Assembly (NCBI GenBank): GCA_045538835.1
Contig: JAZQEF010000001.1
Coordinates: forward strand, 58,103-122,102
Reading direction: 5' to 3'
Origin: RGIG6165 sp045538835
Lineage (GTDB): Bacteria; Bacillota; Clostridia; Oscillospirales; Feifaniaceae
DNA: 64,000 bases
Shown here: positions 1 through 8,482 of the stretch, one piece after another
Numbering within the stretch: position 1 is the stretch's first letter
How the letters are laid out: every line of letters begins with the position of its first letter
The notes under the pieces: model-generated
What the model was told of the DNA's origin: nothing
Database searches by the model: none
The model's input: the letters and a program-made list of their open reading frames with translations, nothing else
Made by a program: the position numbers and the translations under genes

Positions 1-1937
1 ATAAACTCGGGACGCATTATCTTCTCAAGAGACTTCATCGTCTTATCGTTTAGCATATTCTGTGCAGATTCGGCAAAACCTATTTTTCCCTCTCTTATCT
101 CACTTCCGGCATTAGTCGTCATTACGATTATCGTATTTTCAAAATTAACTGTTCTTCCGTGAGCATCCGTAATTCTTCCGTCATCAAGTATCTGCAAAAG
201 AATATTCAAAACATCGGGATGCGCCTTCTCTATCTCATCAAAAAGTACTATCGAATACGGCTTTCTTCTTATCTTTTCAGTAAGTTGACCTGCCTCATCA
301 TAACCGACATATCCCGGAGGCGCACCAATTATTTTAGAAACACTGTGTTTCTCCATAAATTCCGACATATCAAGTCTGATAAATGTCTCCGGAGAATCAA
401 ACATAGCATAAGAAAGTTGCTTTACGAGTTCAGTCTTACCTACCCCTGTCGGACCTGCAAAAATGAATGATACCGGCTTTCTCTTAGGACTTATTCCCGC
501 CCTGTTTCTCTTTATCGCACGGACAACTGCTGCAATAGCATGATCTTGTCCGACAATACGCTTCTTCAGGGTATCTTCAAGAGTAATTATTTTTTCATAT
601 TCATCTTCTTTTATCTTGTTTGCCGGTATACCCGTCCAAAGTTCAATTACCTTAGCAAGACTTTCGATAGAAATAGATAGAATTCTCTTGTTAGCCTCAA
701 GTACTGAAAGATTCTGTTCAAGTTGTGCAAGTTTGCTCTTTGCTTTCGCTATACTCTCATAATCATCAGGAGTCTGCGCTTCAAGCACCTCCAGATTTTT
801 CTTTTCAGCATCTATCTCTCTCCTGCAGATGTATCTTGCATTCTGATTTTCATCGCTGATATTGACACTTGAAGCCGCCTCGTCAATAAGATCTATCGCT
901 TTATCAGGCAGGAATCTGTCGGTAATATATCTTTCAGAAAGTTTTACCGCCATTTTCACGGTTTCATCGTCGATTATTACGCCGTGATACTTCTCATAGT
1001 AACTCTTTATACCTCTGAGTATTTCAACAGCATTGTCAAGCGACGGTTCATCAACCGTGACAGGTTGAAATCTCCTTTCAAGCGCCGAATCTTTTTCGAT
1101 ATACTTCCTGTATTCAGCAAAAGTTGTGGCGCCCACAACTTGAATTTCGCCCCTTGAAAGCGCAGGCTTAAGAATGTTTGCAGCATTCATCGAACCCTCA
1201 GCATCACCTGCTGAAACAAGGTTGTGTACTTCATCAATAAAAAGAACTATGTTTCCGAGTTTCTTTACTTCATCGATAAGCCCCTTTATTCTGCTTTCAA
1301 ACTGACCTCGAAATTGCGTACCTGCAACAAGTGCCGTAAGATCAAGCATATATATCTCTTTATCATACAGTTTTGCAGGAACTTCTTTGTCAGCGATCTT
1401 TTGCGCGAGCGCTTCAACGACCGCAGTCTTTCCGACGCCCGGTTCACCTATAAGACAGGGGTTATTCTTTGTTCTTCTGTTGAGTATCTGTATAATTCTT
1501 GAAAGTTCCTTTTCTCTTCCGATAACTCTGTCAAGTTTACCGTCTGTCGCCTTCTTGGTAAGATTCACACAATAGGAATCAAGATACTTTTTCTTGTTCT
1601 CTTTTTTATTCTGTGTACGTTCATTCGCACCGCTTTTTTCCTGCGCGTTTTCTTTGGGCGCACCGCCGAAAATATTCTGTAAAAACGGAAATGCCTGCTG
1701 TGTTCTTGCAGGATCAAATTCATCATCCCCGTCAGGAGTCATCAACTGTGCAAGTTCCTCTTCTGTTTTTTCAAGATCTTCGGGAGAGATACCCATCTGC
1801 TGGACCATATCATTTATCGGCTTTATACCTAATTCAGTGGCGCACTGGAGGCAGAGCCCCTCATTTATTGTATTTTCCCCTTCAACCTTCGTTATAAATA
1901 CGACTGCCATTCTTTTTTTGCAGCGTGAACATATCAT
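1..1937 (-). CDS. ClpE-like ATP-dependent Clp protease ATP-binding subunit (3' end outside window)
   Basis: AAA+ unfoldase expected to feed substrates to ClpP in the cytoplasm. About 645 residues are visible and the C-terminus runs off the window. The N-terminus has a four-Cys zinc finger (C3, C6, C29, C32) instead of the double Clp-N repeat, which is the hallmark of ClpE. Then come a Walker A GEPGVGKT near residue 165, Walker B LFIDE, a short coiled middle domain with charged heptads, and a second Walker A GPTGVGKT near residue 500 followed by LFDEIEKAHP. Start: ATG at 1937 with GGAG 8-9 nt upstream. It follows cvpA by 44 nt without a hairpin, so it may be read from the yicC-remA-gmk unit. 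No CtsR-type repeat is visible upstream. ClpC is the alternative name, but the zinc finger favours ClpE. Confidence 0.9.
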   Translation of the reverse strand, partial: MICSRCKKRMAVVFITKVEGENTINEGLCLQCATELGIKPINDMVQQMGISPEDLEKTEEELAQLMTPDGDDEFDPARTQQAFPFLQNIFGGAPKENAQEKSGANERTQNKKENKKKYLDSYCVNLTKKATDGKLDRVIGREKELSRIIQILNRRTKNNPCLIGEPGVGKTAVVEALAQKIADKEVPAKLYDKEIYMLDLTALVAGTQFRGQFESRIKGLIDEVKKLGNIVLFIDEVHNLVSAGDAEGSMNAANILKPALSRGEIQVVGATTFAEYRKYIEKDSALERRFQPVTVDEPSLDNAVEILRGIKSYYEKYHGVIIDDETVKMAVKLSERYITDRFLPDKAIDLIDEAASSVNISDENQNARYICRREIDAEKKNLEVLEAQTPDDYESIAKAKSKLAQLEQNLSVLEANKRILSISIESLAKVIELWTGIPANKIKEDEYEKIITLEDTLKKRIVGQDHAIAAVVRAIKRNRAGISPKRKPVSFIFAGPTGVGKTELVKQLSYAMFDSPETFIRLDMSEFMEKHSVSKIIGAPPGYVGYDEAGQLTEKIRRKPYSIVLFDEIEKAHPDVLNILLQILDDGRITDAHGRTVNFENTIIVMTTNAGSEIREGKIGFAESAQNMLNDKTMKSLEKIMRPEF

Positions 1938-1981
1938 AATTTTTTTCTCCTAAAAACTAATTGTTGATTACTGTTTAATAA

Positions 1982-2647
1982 TTATATGATATTTAACGGA
2001 TTAAATGTAGAGATAATTTCGAAAATTACAGTAGATTTCACGATTTCTTCATAATTTGCAAGTGATCCTAACTGTAAATACGGATATATTATCTTAAATA
2101 TTGCCGATACAACAAAACAAATAATCAGACCTTTTACTATACCTGCCGCAAAACCAAGTAAACCGTTAAGCTGCGCAAGCACAGGAAGTTTTACAATCGC
2201 ATCTATTATCTTTAGCAAAAATGTAACAAGAATAAATGTCGCAAAAAACAAAATCACAAACGCAACTGTCTCAGATAATGTTTCAGAAACAGGCTTTGCA
2301 ACACTTTGTGAGATATTCTCTACACTCTCACTGTCAAGTATTTCTATGTTTCCTATATTAAAATATTTCAAAAAACCGCTGTTAAGCGCTTGAGAAACAC
2401 TTTCACCTGTAGAATTGACAGTTTCTTTTATGCCATCTACATATGTATATATTTTGTTGTATACAACATCATAAAACCATTTTTCCGAAAATATTTTTGC
2501 CAGATTTTCCTTAAAACTAAACGATACTATCAGAGAAAATATTGCCGCACCCAAACCGAAAAGCGTTTTAATAAAACCTTTTCTGATTCCTGATATGCAG
2601 GACAGTAACAGTATCACCAGCAATATGCCGTCTATAACATAATTCAT
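1982..2647 (-). CDS. cvpA: CvpA family membrane protein
   Basis: Integral membrane protein of 221 residues in the CvpA (colicin V production) family; the biochemical role is not established for the family. Hydrophobic segments lie near residues 1-20, 25-45, 128-148 and 162-185. The N-terminal stretch with GIRKGFIKTLFG and the later LNGLLGFAAGIVKGL are the two glycine-rich family signatures. It lies 10 nt after gmk with GAGG upstream of its ATG, so it belongs to the yicC-remA-gmk transcription unit. Confidence 0.75.
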   Translation of the reverse strand: MNYVIDGILLVILLLSCISGIRKGFIKTLFGLGAAIFSLIVSFSFKENLAKIFSEKWFYDVVYNKIYTYVDGIKETVNSTGESVSQALNSGFLKYFNIGNIEILDSESVENISQSVAKPVSETLSETVAFVILFFATFILVTFLLKIIDAIVKLPVLAQLNGLLGFAAGIVKGLIICFVVSAIFKIIYPYLQLGSLANYEEIVKSTVIFEIISTFNPLNII

Positions 2648-2657
2648 TTTCGACCTC

Positions 2658-3209
2658 TTATAAAGAAATTATTTCTTTGATCTCAGCAACTGCTTTATCA
2701 ACAGTTTCATTGACTATTCTGTAGTCATAGTCATTCTGAAATTCAAGTTCTTCTTTAGCACGCGCAATTCTTCCGTTTATCGTATCTTCATCTTCCGTTC
2801 CTCTTCCTGTAAGTCTGTCATACAGAGTCTGCATATCAGGCGGAAGAATAAAAATAGATATTGCCTGCGGAAATTTTTTCTTAATATTTGATGCGCCTTC
2901 TACCTCAATATCAAGAATTATATTAAGTCCTTTTGAAACGACATTTTCCACAGAACTCTTGGGTGTACCGTAAAAGTTGCCGTTATAACATGTATATTCG
3001 AGCATTTCACCGTTATTTATCATCTCTTCAAAATGCTCTTTTGTAACGAAATGATAACTCACACCGTCAATTTCTCCCGGACGTGGACATCTTGTAGTTG
3101 CAGAAACGGAAAATCCAAGTGAAGTATCTTCTTTTCTCAGTTTTTCTATTACCGTGCCTTTTCCGACACCACTCGGTCCTGAAACGATTATTATCTTACC
3201 TTTCTTCAT
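2658..3209 (-). CDS. gmk: Guanylate kinase
   Basis: Phosphorylates GMP to GDP with ATP in purine nucleotide metabolism. The product is 183 residues, normal for the family, with P-loop GPSGVGKGT at residues 11-19, the GMP-binding segment TTRCPRPGEIDGVSYHF and the lid-region Arg residues. I start at the ATG at 3209 because GGAGG sits 6 nt upstream; the longer frame to 3236 would put that GGAGG inside the gene. The start overlaps the end of remA by 14 nt, a remA-gmk coupling common in Firmicutes. Confidence 0.95.
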   Translation of the reverse strand: MKKGKIIIVSGPSGVGKGTVIEKLRKEDTSLGFSVSATTRCPRPGEIDGVSYHFVTKEHFEEMINNGEMLEYTCYNGNFYGTPKSSVENVVSKGLNIILDIEVEGASNIKKKFPQAISIFILPPDMQTLYDRLTGRGTEDEDTINGRIARAKEELEFQNDYDYRIVNETVDKAVAEIKEIISL

Positions 3210-3456
3210 TGTCATCCTCCGATTCACCTGCGGCACGCTCAGTAAGGGCTTTAAGTGTCATTGCAGAAAGAATTATATGTTCACTGTCTGAGATTATTAC
3301 CGCTTTTGTCTTTCTTCCGTAAGTAGCATCTATAAGTTTCCCCTGCTCTTTTGCTTCGGATATCATTCTTTTGATAGGTGCTGAATCAGCATCCACTATC
3401 GCAAGCACTTTATCTTCGGAGACCATATTCCCGAAACCGATGTTTAAAAACCTCAT
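3196..3456 (-). CDS. remA: RemA family extracellular matrix regulator (DUF370)
   Basis: Small DNA-binding protein of 86 residues. In Bacillus subtilis RemA activates biofilm matrix and osmoprotection operons. The start MRFLNIGFGN, the central DATYGRKTKAVIISDS and the following HIILSAMTLKALTER are the family's conserved blocks. The acidic tail after residue 73 overlaps the gmk start. GGAG lies 6 nt before the ATG, and the stop of yicC is 3 nt upstream, so yicC, remA and gmk are translationally packed. Its role in this organism is not shown by the sequence. Confidence 0.93.
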   Translation of the reverse strand: MRFLNIGFGNMVSEDKVLAIVDADSAPIKRMISEAKEQGKLIDATYGRKTKAVIISDSEHIILSAMTLKALTERAAGESEDDNEER

Positions 3457-3459
3457 ATA

Positions 3460-4338
3460 TTACTCCACATTCTGAACCTGTTCTCTGATTTTTTCGATTT
3501 CCGACTTAACTTCAACAACGAGCCTTGCAATTTCAAGATCGTTTGCCTTTGAACCGGTAGTATTTATCTCCCTGTTCATTTCCTGGATTAGAAAATCCAT
3601 CTTTCTGCCAATAGGCTCATCTGACTCAAGCATTTTGTAGAACTGTGCGATATGGCTTCTGAGTCTGACTGTTTCTTCATCAGTTGCAAGTTTATCTGCC
3701 ATAATTGCAACTTCAGTCATAAGCCTGCTCTCATCAACTTTGACATCTTCCATAAGTTCAGCGATTCTGTCGAGCAATTTCTGCTTATATTCAGGAACAG
3801 ACTTCTTTGACAGTTCTTCTATGACATCAACATATCTTTCTATAGCCTGACACCTTGATTTCAAGTCCTGATACAGTCTTTCACCCTCAACTTTTCTCAT
3901 TGTATTAAACGACTCAAGTGCCGACTGAGCAACTGTTTTCACATTGTTCCAGAGTTCATCTTCATCTTCCTCTTTTGCAACAACTGAAAATACATCGGGA
4001 TATCTGGATATTCCCGAAACAGTAACATCATATTCCACACCGTAATCATCAGATATTTTTCTCAGTGCGGTAAGATAACTCTTTAAAATCTCATCATTAA
4101 GACTTACCTCATTATTAGGACCGCCGACACAATTTATGCCTACATACATATCGACTTTGCCGCGATTGACGGATTCGGCAGTAAATTTTTTCAATTTATC
4201 TTCAAGATAGCCGTAAATACGTGGCACTTTCGGTGAAAAATCAAAATATTTGTGATTTACACTTCTAATTTCTACAGTTATTTCTTTATCGGCTATCATA
4301 ACGCAGGTTCTTCCGTAACCTGTCATACTTTTAATCAT
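3460..4338 (-). CDS. YicC/YloC family endoribonuclease
   Basis: 292-residue protein of the YicC family, whose Escherichia coli and B. subtilis members are endoribonucleases that act on RNA in the cytoplasm. It opens with the diagnostic MIKSMTGYGR and closes with the DUF1732 block (DFLIQEMNREINT followed by GSKA), with long charged helices between. GGGGG lies 6 nt before the ATG. It is the first gene of the run yicC-remA-gmk-cvpA, the usual Firmicutes order. The upstream gap contains the terminator of the ABC ATPase gene, so a promoter should lie in 4339-4402. Confidence 0.92.
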   Translation of the reverse strand: MIKSMTGYGRTCVMIADKEITVEIRSVNHKYFDFSPKVPRIYGYLEDKLKKFTAESVNRGKVDMYVGINCVGGPNNEVSLNDEILKSYLTALRKISDDYGVEYDVTVSGISRYPDVFSVVAKEEDEDELWNNVKTVAQSALESFNTMRKVEGERLYQDLKSRCQAIERYVDVIEELSKKSVPEYKQKLLDRIAELMEDVKVDESRLMTEVAIMADKLATDEETVRLRSHIAQFYKMLESDEPIGRKMDFLIQEMNREINTTGSKANDLEIARLVVEVKSEIEKIREQVQNVE

Positions 4339-4402
4339 ATGTATCCCCCATTAAATATATTGTATATATTATAATACATTTAAAAATCAAGTCAATACAA
4401 TA

Positions 4403-4433
4403 AAAACCCGTATGCATAAAACATACGGGTTTT
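4403..4433 (-). terminator. Rho-independent terminator after the msmK/ugpC-type gene
   Basis: A 12-bp perfect stem (AAAACCCGTATG and its complement) closes a 7-nt loop. On the minus strand the right arm ends in a run of T. It lies 14 nt beyond the stop of the ABC ATPase gene and ahead of yicC. Confidence 0.9.
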
Positions 4434-4447
4434 GTAAAACCAAATTA

Positions 4448-5557
4448 TTAGTTAATAATTGTCTTTTCTGTTTCCTTGTCAAAGATGTGGATCTTGTTTA
4501 CGTCAAATACAAGTTTAACGCTGTCACCAGCCTGAATTGTGCTTGATGACTTAACTCTCGCAGTTGCATTATTACCGTCAACCACAAAGTAAACATAAGT
4601 TTCAGCGCCCATCATTTCAACAACTTCAACGTCTGCATTTACGATGCCTTCGGGCATAGAAGTAAGATATACTTCCTGATCATGGATATCTTCAGGACGG
4701 ATACCCATAATAACTTCTTTACCTTCATAGGTCTTAAGTTCTTCAGAAACTTTAGCAGCAGGAAGTTTGATGCTGTGTGTACCAAAGTCGAGTGAGTAAT
4801 CGTCACCCTTCTTATTAAGTGTACAATTGATAAAGTTCATCTGGGGTGAACCCATAAAGCCTGCAACAAAGAGGTTTGAAGGCTTATTGTAAAGGTTCTG
4901 AGGAGTATCGATCTGCTGAACGAAGCCGTCCTTCATAACAACGATTCTTGTACCCATTGTCATAGCCTCTACCTGGTCATGAGTAACGTAGATGAATGTT
5001 GTCTGAAGTTTCTTATGAAGTTTAGCAAGTTCTGTTCTCATCTGTGCACGAAGCTTTGCATCAAGGTTTGAAAGCGGTTCGTCAAGAAGGAATACCTTAG
5101 GTTCACGAACGATAGCACGACCGAGAGCAACACGCTGTCTCTGACCGCCGGAGAGAGCCTTCGGCTTTCTGTCAAGAAGGTGTGAAATGTCAAGAATTCT
5201 TGCAGCTTCGTCAACTCTTCTTTTGATTTCTTCCTTAGGCATCTTGCGGAGTTTAAGACCGAATGCCATATTATCATATACTGTCATATGAGGATAAAGA
5301 GCATAGTTCTGGAATACCATTGCTATATCTCTGTCCTTAGGAGCTACGTCATTAACGAGCTGACCGCCGATATGAAGTTCACCGTCAGAAATTTCTTCAA
5401 GACCTGCGATCATACGAAGAGTGGTTGACTTACCACAACCTGAAGGACCAACAAGAATGATAAATTCCTTATCTGCAATGTCGATTGAAAAATCGCTTAC
5501 TGCAGTAACGCCACCCGGGTATTTCTTGTAAATATGTTTTAACTGAAGATCTGCCAT
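4448..5557 (-). CDS. Carbohydrate ABC transporter ATPase, MsmK/UgpC type
   Basis: ATP-binding subunit for sugar importers of the MalK class, 369 residues. Visible are Walker A GPSGCGKST near residue 38, Q-loop MVFQNYALYPHMTV, signature LSGGQRQR, Walker B FLLDEPLSNLDA, switch His in VTHDQ, and the C-terminal TOBE/MOP domain with GIRPEDI. It stands alone between terminators, with no permease or binding protein nearby. In Firmicutes such single ATPases (MsmK) energise several distantly encoded sugar transporters; that this one is shared is inference. Start ATG at 5557 with GGAGG upstream. Confidence 0.93.
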   Translation of the reverse strand: MADLQLKHIYKKYPGGVTAVSDFSIDIADKEFIILVGPSGCGKSTTLRMIAGLEEISDGELHIGGQLVNDVAPKDRDIAMVFQNYALYPHMTVYDNMAFGLKLRKMPKEEIKRRVDEAARILDISHLLDRKPKALSGGQRQRVALGRAIVREPKVFLLDEPLSNLDAKLRAQMRTELAKLHKKLQTTFIYVTHDQVEAMTMGTRIVVMKDGFVQQIDTPQNLYNKPSNLFVAGFMGSPQMNFINCTLNKKGDDYSLDFGTHSIKLPAAKVSEELKTYEGKEVIMGIRPEDIHDQEVYLTSMPEGIVNADVEVVEMMGAETYVYFVVDGNNATARVKSSSTIQAGDSVKLVFDVNKIHIFDKETEKTIIN

Positions 5558-5602
5558 TTCTTTAATTCCTCCTGATAATTAGACCTACATTTTATTGTTA
5601 AT

Positions 5603-5631
5603 ATTATATCAAAACAGCATAGTAAAGTCTA
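5603..5631 (-). promoter_or_regulatory. Putative sigma-A promoter of the ABC ATPase gene
   Basis: On the minus strand, TAGACT (5631-5626) and TATAAT (5608-5603) are separated by 17 nt, about 45 nt upstream of the start codon. The -10 is perfect and the -35 matches 4 of 6. Confidence 0.45.
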
Positions 5632-5687
5632 TGTACATAATATCCATAATTTTTTTGTTTTTTATTACAATTTGCATAAACAAGTTG

Positions 5688-6155
5688 TCATTTTTTCTCT
5701 TCGAGGCTACTATATAGACTCTTCATAAAACCATCTACTCTTGCCGACGATATATCTCCTCCAATCACCCTTCCTTTATAAATAAGTAAATTTGCATATA
5801 CTTTCTCATTTTCATAACCCGGATACCGCTTTACTGTATATGTAAATTTATCGACAGTTTTGCCCGCATATTTTTTTAAATCAAAACCATCTTTTTTCTG
5901 TAACTGATTATACTGTTCATATACTTCGTCAAACTCCGTAGGAATTGTAATTTCTTTATAATCATAGTCATTTTCTTCAACTGTCAAGCCGATCTGCTCT
6001 AAAAAATCAGTACGAAGATCTCCTGTGACTATCCCCTTAGTTTTTATAACAGAGATACTGTCATCGCTGCGATTAGTAAATAATAGGACGGCGGCAACAG
6101 CAATAACGGCTGCAACAACAATTATAATGTGCTTTTTTGTAAATACTTTAACCAT
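5688..6155 (-). CDS. Membrane-anchored DUF4830-like protein
   Basis: 155 residues with one N-terminal membrane helix (residues about 8-26) and an extracytoplasmic domain. The stretch ITIPTEFDEVYEQYN, the segment DLKKYAGKTVDKFTY and the closing VIGGDISSARVDGFMKSL look like DUF4830, a clostridial family of unknown function; I name it from memory of the pattern. GGTG precedes the ATG at 6155. It stands alone between the ABC ATPase and the EF-G paralogue with no obvious operon partner. Confidence 0.6.
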   Translation of the reverse strand: MVKVFTKKHIIIVVAAVIAVAAVLLFTNRSDDSISVIKTKGIVTGDLRTDFLEQIGLTVEENDYDYKEITIPTEFDEVYEQYNQLQKKDGFDLKKYAGKTVDKFTYTVKRYPGYENEKVYANLLIYKGRVIGGDISSARVDGFMKSLYSSLEEKK

Positions 6156-6200
6156 ATCATCACCATTATAAACATATGAAATGTATTACCAAAAAAGCAC

Positions 6201-6227
6201 AAAAATATCTGGATACTGAATGTACCC
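6201..6227 (-). terminator. Weak terminator after the EF-G paralogue
   Basis: On the minus strand GGGTAC pairs with GTATCC (one G-U) around a 5-nt loop, followed by ATATTTTT. The stem is short, so this is tentative. Confidence 0.45.
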
Positions 6228-6245
6228 GTATATATATTATGTAGT

Positions 6246-8321
6246 CTATGCGTCTTCTTCAAGTCTGTCCTTGGATTGCGCAATAACTTTCTGCGAGATA
6301 TTTGCAGGAGCTTCTTCATATCTTACAAACTCAAACACATATGAACCTCTGCCGCTTGTCATTGAGCGGAGATTGATTGCATATGATGCCATTTCCGCAA
6401 CAGGTACTTCGGCAACTATAACAGTAATGCCCTCACCTGCTGGTTCCATTCCGAGAACGCGGCCTCTTCTCTTGTTGATATCACCCATTATATCTCCCGT
6501 ATAACTTTCGGGAACCGATACTTCAAGTGTGCCGACAGGTTCAAGAAGAACGGGATTTGCCTGAGGCATAGCCGCTTTATAAGCAAGTTTTGCTGCAAGT
6601 TTAAAAGAAATTTCATTTGAGTCTACGGGATGATAAGAACCGTCAACAAGTGTTGCTTTAAGGTTTACTACAGGATAACCTGCAAGTGTGCCCTTGAGCA
6701 CTGATTCCTGTAGACCTTTTTCTACTGCCGGGAAATAGTTCTTGGGAACAGAACCACCGAAAATATTTGTTTCAAATGTAAGTTCTTCTGTTGCACCGGG
6801 TTCGAATTCTATCCATACATCACCAAACTGACCGCTGCCGCCCGACTGCTTCTTATGGCGTCCCTGAACTTTAACTTTCTTCTTGATCATTTCACGGTAA
6901 GGAACGATAGGTTCTTCAAGATCAACATCAACATTATATTTTGCTTTCATCTTGGAAATAGCAACGTCAAGCTGTGTGTCACCAAGACCGTAAAGAATTC
7001 TCTGATGCGTTTCGTGATTGTGATAGTAACGGAGTGTAGGATCTGCAGCCGCAAGTTCCTTAAGACCGATGGAAACTTTTTCTTCATCAGTTTTATTCTT
7101 AACTATAATAGCCATACCGTAGTTAGCGCTGGGATAGTTAATACCTGCAAGATGTACTTTTCTGTTAGAAGAGCAAAGCGTATCGCCTGTAACGGTGTTT
7201 TCAAGTTTCTTAACAAATGCTATATCACCTACGCCGACAGCAGGTGTTTCAACGTTCTTCTTACCTCTTGCATAATAGAGTCTGCCAACCTTTTCAGGAT
7301 TGCCTGTTCTGGCGTTGACAAGTGTCATATCTGATTTAAGTTCGCCTGATACGACCTTGAAATAAGACATTTTACCAAACTGGTCATTGACCGTTTTAAA
7401 TACGATGGCTGAAACGGGTTCAGCAGGATCACGAATAATGGTGATAGGATTGCCGTCCATATCTGTGCAACCGTCAACAGGCATTTCGTCGGGTGACGGG
7501 AAGAAGTTCTTTATAGTCTTAAGAACATTCTCAACACCTGTCATTTCTATTGCCGATGTTATCATGACGGGAGTGATAGTGCTTTCAGCAACACCTATCT
7601 TAATAGCTGCAACTATCTCATCTTCTGTAAATGCTTCACCTGCGAAGTACTTTTCCATATTTTCTTCGCTTGTTTCCGCAACTGCCTCATAGATCATCTG
7701 CTGCGATGCTTCGATTTTAGCCTTCATTGATTCGGGCATAGGAATCTCTTCGGGTTTACCTGATGTATACTTCTTGGCTGTATTAGTGATAAGGTTTACG
7801 TAACCACACATCTTTTCATTTTCAAAGATAGGCAGCATTATCGGGCAGATAGAATGACCGAACTTGTTATGGAGCTGTTCAATAACACTGTAGAAATCTG
7901 AATTTTCCTCATCAACCTTAGTGATGACAAACATTTTTGCTTTCTTAGCATCTTTACAATATTTCCATGCCTTTTCTGTTCCGACCTGAACACCGTCTTT
8001 ACCCGTTACACAAATAAGAACGCCGTCAACAACACGAAGTGCGCTCTTGACTTCTCCTTCAAAGTCAAAATATCCGGGAGTATCAAGAATATTTATCTTA
8101 TACTCTTTCCATTCAACAGGCAAAAGGGATGTTGAAATTGATATCTGTCTCTTTATTTCTTCGGGATCGTAGTCACCCGCAGTCGTACCGTCTGCAATTT
8201 TACCAAAGCGGTCAATGGCTCCGCTAAAATATAACATAGACTCAGCAAGAGTTGTCTTACCATCGCCGCCGTGTCCTAAAAGTGCGACATTTCTGATGTT
8301 TTTTACAGGGTACTGTTTCAT
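6246..8321 (-). CDS. Elongation factor G paralogue (FusA2-like)
   Basis: 691-residue translational GTPase with the five-domain EF-G layout. The G motifs depart from canonical EF-G: G1 is GHGGDGKT near residue 17, G3 is DTPGYFDF, and G4 is TKVD instead of NKMD. Domain IV is recognisable (KKQSGGSGQFGDVWIEF) and so is the C-terminal MTSGRGSYVFEF. Such single-gene paralogues are common in Clostridia beside the true fusA of the str operon, which is not in this window. It may bind ribosomes, but its step is unknown. Start ATG at 8321 with GGAGG 7 nt upstream; monocistronic. Confidence 0.88.
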   Translation of the reverse strand: MKQYPVKNIRNVALLGHGGDGKTTLAESMLYFSGAIDRFGKIADGTTAGDYDPEEIKRQISISTSLLPVEWKEYKINILDTPGYFDFEGEVKSALRVVDGVLICVTGKDGVQVGTEKAWKYCKDAKKAKMFVITKVDEENSDFYSVIEQLHNKFGHSICPIMLPIFENEKMCGYVNLITNTAKKYTSGKPEEIPMPESMKAKIEASQQMIYEAVAETSEENMEKYFAGEAFTEDEIVAAIKIGVAESTITPVMITSAIEMTGVENVLKTIKNFFPSPDEMPVDGCTDMDGNPITIIRDPAEPVSAIVFKTVNDQFGKMSYFKVVSGELKSDMTLVNARTGNPEKVGRLYYARGKKNVETPAVGVGDIAFVKKLENTVTGDTLCSSNRKVHLAGINYPSANYGMAIIVKNKTDEEKVSIGLKELAAADPTLRYYHNHETHQRILYGLGDTQLDVAISKMKAKYNVDVDLEEPIVPYREMIKKKVKVQGRHKKQSGGSGQFGDVWIEFEPGATEELTFETNIFGGSVPKNYFPAVEKGLQESVLKGTLAGYPVVNLKATLVDGSYHPVDSNEISFKLAAKLAYKAAMPQANPVLLEPVGTLEVSVPESYTGDIMGDINKRRGRVLGMEPAGEGITVIVAEVPVAEMASYAINLRSMTSGRGSYVFEFVRYEEAPANISQKVIAQSKDRLEEDA

Positions 8322-8386
8322 ATATTTACCTCCAATCCGAGTCCATTTATGTCATTTGTCAAAAATTCACTCGGTTTTTTATGCAT

Positions 8387-8392
8387 ATTATA
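8387..8392 (-). promoter_or_regulatory. Possible -10 element of the EF-G paralogue gene
   Basis: A TATAAT on the minus strand lies about 65 nt upstream of the start codon. No -35 with 16-18 nt spacing is convincing (TTGATT is 19 nt and TTGTAC 15 nt away). The leader also holds a 6-bp inverted repeat (CCGAGT/ACTCGG) just upstream of the ribosome binding site. Confidence 0.3.
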
Positions 8393-8451
8393 CAATACAA
8401 AAAGTATGTACAATCAAATTATATTACAACTTGAACAATAATTCAATAAAA

Positions 8452-8477
8452 AAAGAGAACTTTTACAAGTTCTCTTT
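8452..8477 (-). terminator. Terminator after the P-type-ATPase-like gene
   Basis: An 11-bp perfect stem (AAAGAGAACTT) encloses a 4-nt loop, with a T run on the minus strand. It starts 6 nt past the stop codon. Confidence 0.88.
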
Positions 8478-8482
8478 AAAAA

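Noticed and set aside
6855..7334. Open frame on the plus strand opposite the EF-G paralogue
   Set aside because: No ribosome site, no family motif, and fully inside a well-supported gene; likewise for the other antisense frames over fusA2, ftsZ, mraY, uvrC and mutS2.
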